From Stereum hirsutum FP-91666 SS1 (Eukaryota > Basidiomycota > Agaricomycetes > Russulales > Stereaceae), in contig NW_006763134.1 in assembly GCF_000264905.1 (NCBI RefSeq), positions 1,125,712 to 1,189,711 on the forward strand: 64,000 bases of DNA. The letters run 5' to 3'. The notes beneath the pieces are model-generated. The model was not told where the DNA came from. It did no database searches and saw nothing but the letters and a program-made list of their open reading frames with translations. Both the position numbers and the translations under genes were made by a program. Shown here piece by piece: positions 62,680 through 64,000 of the stretch (its first letter is position 1; each line of letters opens with the position of its first letter).

Positions 62680-64000
62680 ATGCCTCCCTCGCTGTCCCCA
62701 CAGATCGCTAGTGCCCTTCCGGGAATCCTCGAGAAGATATCGAGTCATGCGGCGTCGAGGATGTTGTTCTCTCAGTTCCTGCTGCTACCGGTCGAACTCA
62801 TATGCTGTACTTTGTCGTTTCTGGAGATGGACGATCTATTGGCTTGCATGCAGGTATGTCCTCCGTCTTTCGTCTCGGGCACCCTTTTCGACATAGCAGT
62901 GCGTCAGCGAGTGCGTAGTATGGGTGGCGGATGTATTAAGGAGAACTATACGATGAAATGGTGCCCATGATGGGCTGGTGTGCAGAAGTGTGCCCACAGA
63001 ACGGGGTGATGTGTGCTCCCATGACAAATCCTCGATATATGCGTTGTGGGCAACCCAGCTGCAGACTTGGCCCTACCATTGTTTCTCACCATCGCTGCTC
63101 AACATGGGAGTCTCTTGTGCACCCTTCCTCTTGCTCTGCCGCGTCGACAGAGGACTCAGGGGTTGCTATGGAGTTAGTTATCCCCATCCTTCACTGTGGG
63201 CATTTCGCCTTCAGATGCCCACTCAAAGCACGTATCTCTCTTGAGGCCTTAAGATCACAATCTTGTACCATGGGTCTATTCTTGGAACACACATTCTCCC
63301 TGACCTAGGGAGCGAGGATACTTCCGTTCTATTTGATCGTGGGCCACAGTGGCGTGCCTGAGACAACTCTCACCCTGCTTCACCTCAAACCACTCGTTTA
63401 CTCAACTGACTGCCCTGACTCTAGTGCTGCAAGACTCTTCAAGAGATAATCAAGACCACACCTAGACTACAGTACATCATCGAGCTCGCCTCAAATCAGC
63501 TTGTCTGCTCAGCTTCCGCATCGACCTCCCCAACCCTCTCCCTCACGCACACCTCTGCCACGCGTAACTCTCGTCAACTCTCACTCTTCGCTCGTCGTCG
63601 TCTCCTACTCTCCCGAATCGAGAACTGGTCCCGCCTCACCCCTGCCGCCAGGTTCTCCACCCCGATTCCGGCAGCAGGCTCGATCTACGAATTTGTAGGT
63701 GGTGTGTATGGGAACGGCCATGGAACGGGAGATGATAGGCGTGTGGCCGGCAGTATCACATTTTATAAACTGCCCTCGACTATGGACGATATCTCTCCTA
63801 TGGAGGGATCTGGCTCTGGTATGGACGTGGACAGGTCGCAAGGAAGAGGGAGACGGATTCCGAAGTGGACGTTGAGCGGGTTCGATATGAATATCATCGA
63901 TTTTAGCATGGACCCGGCGCAGGACCTGCTCGTCCTGATCGCTTCTGCTCCCCCTGGGTACGTCATCCCCTCTCCATTGTCTCGCGTGCGTGCATAAGGG
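62680..64000 (+). CDS. F-box protein, 3' end outside window
   Basis: The start MPPSLSPQIASALPGILEK is followed by the F-box, LLPVELICCTLSFLEMDDLL then ACMQ, split by an intron from CCKTLQEIIKTTPRLQYII. This ELxxxIL..L...DLL.C..C.....I..T..LQY pattern is the agaricomycete F-box signature. The next part is Ser/Arg-rich (RNSRQLSLFARRRLLLSRIE), then IYEFVGGVYGNG and WTLSGFDMNIIDFSMDPAQD with LLVLIASAPPG before a donor site at 63958. The first intron (62854-63424, 571 bp) is about ten times the local norm. It is probably an SCF ubiquitin-ligase receptor; target unknown. Confidence 0.8.

Overview
The window is nuclear DNA of a filamentous basidiomycete, most likely a mushroom-forming agaricomycete. 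Nearly every gene is cut by many introns of about 50-65 bp with GT/AG ends. The gene set includes a gp91phox-type NADPH oxidase, a p32/Mam33 protein, Sec23, Atg11, Rud3, Prm10, P450s with AGHETTAH signatures, and agaricomycete-typical families: the large EF-hand helical family, DUF4470-MYND proteins, F-box proteins and a CxCG zinc-finger family linked to repeats. No rRNA, tRNA, operon or CRISPR was recognised. One run of 110 N marks an assembly gap at 43379-43488.

Layout. 1-15 kb: the end of a small single-pass membrane protein (minus); an APC-type amino-acid/GABA permease; SEC23; a large EF-hand protein followed by a decayed tandem copy of its own 3' end; and a NoxA-type NADPH oxidase. 15-28 kb: a flavin monooxygenase (plus) facing a cytochrome P450 (minus), a CSC1/OSCA-type channel (minus) whose start codon appears to be split by an intron, and a Tlg1/syntaxin-6-like SNARE (minus). 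28-32 kb: a complete 617-bp non-autonomous hAT element with an 8-bp target duplication, then a second P450 whose middle exons are inverted relative to its two ends. 32-42 kb: protein-isoaspartate methyltransferase, a DUF4470-MYND protein, a long F-box protein (minus), MAM33, and a Ser-rich protein with an eIF4E-binding-like motif. 42.7-44.9 kb: two near-identical 520-bp direct repeats exactly 1,500 bp apart, flanking the gap and a zinc-finger gene. 45-64 kb: a PRM10-like transporter, ATG11, a sugar transporter, the golgin RUD3 (minus), and a partial F-box protein running off the end.

The genes are mostly unrelated housekeeping functions: secretory traffic (SEC23, TLG1, RUD3), autophagy (ATG11), membrane transport, redox and protein repair. 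I see no biosynthetic backbone enzyme, so the FMO and P450s do not make a convincing metabolic cluster. No clearly new multi-gene system is visible. The most informative oddities are structural: the P450 with an internal inversion and intronic breakpoints, the hAT element, the intron-split start codon, the decaying 3' duplication, and the repeat-gap-zinc-finger block.
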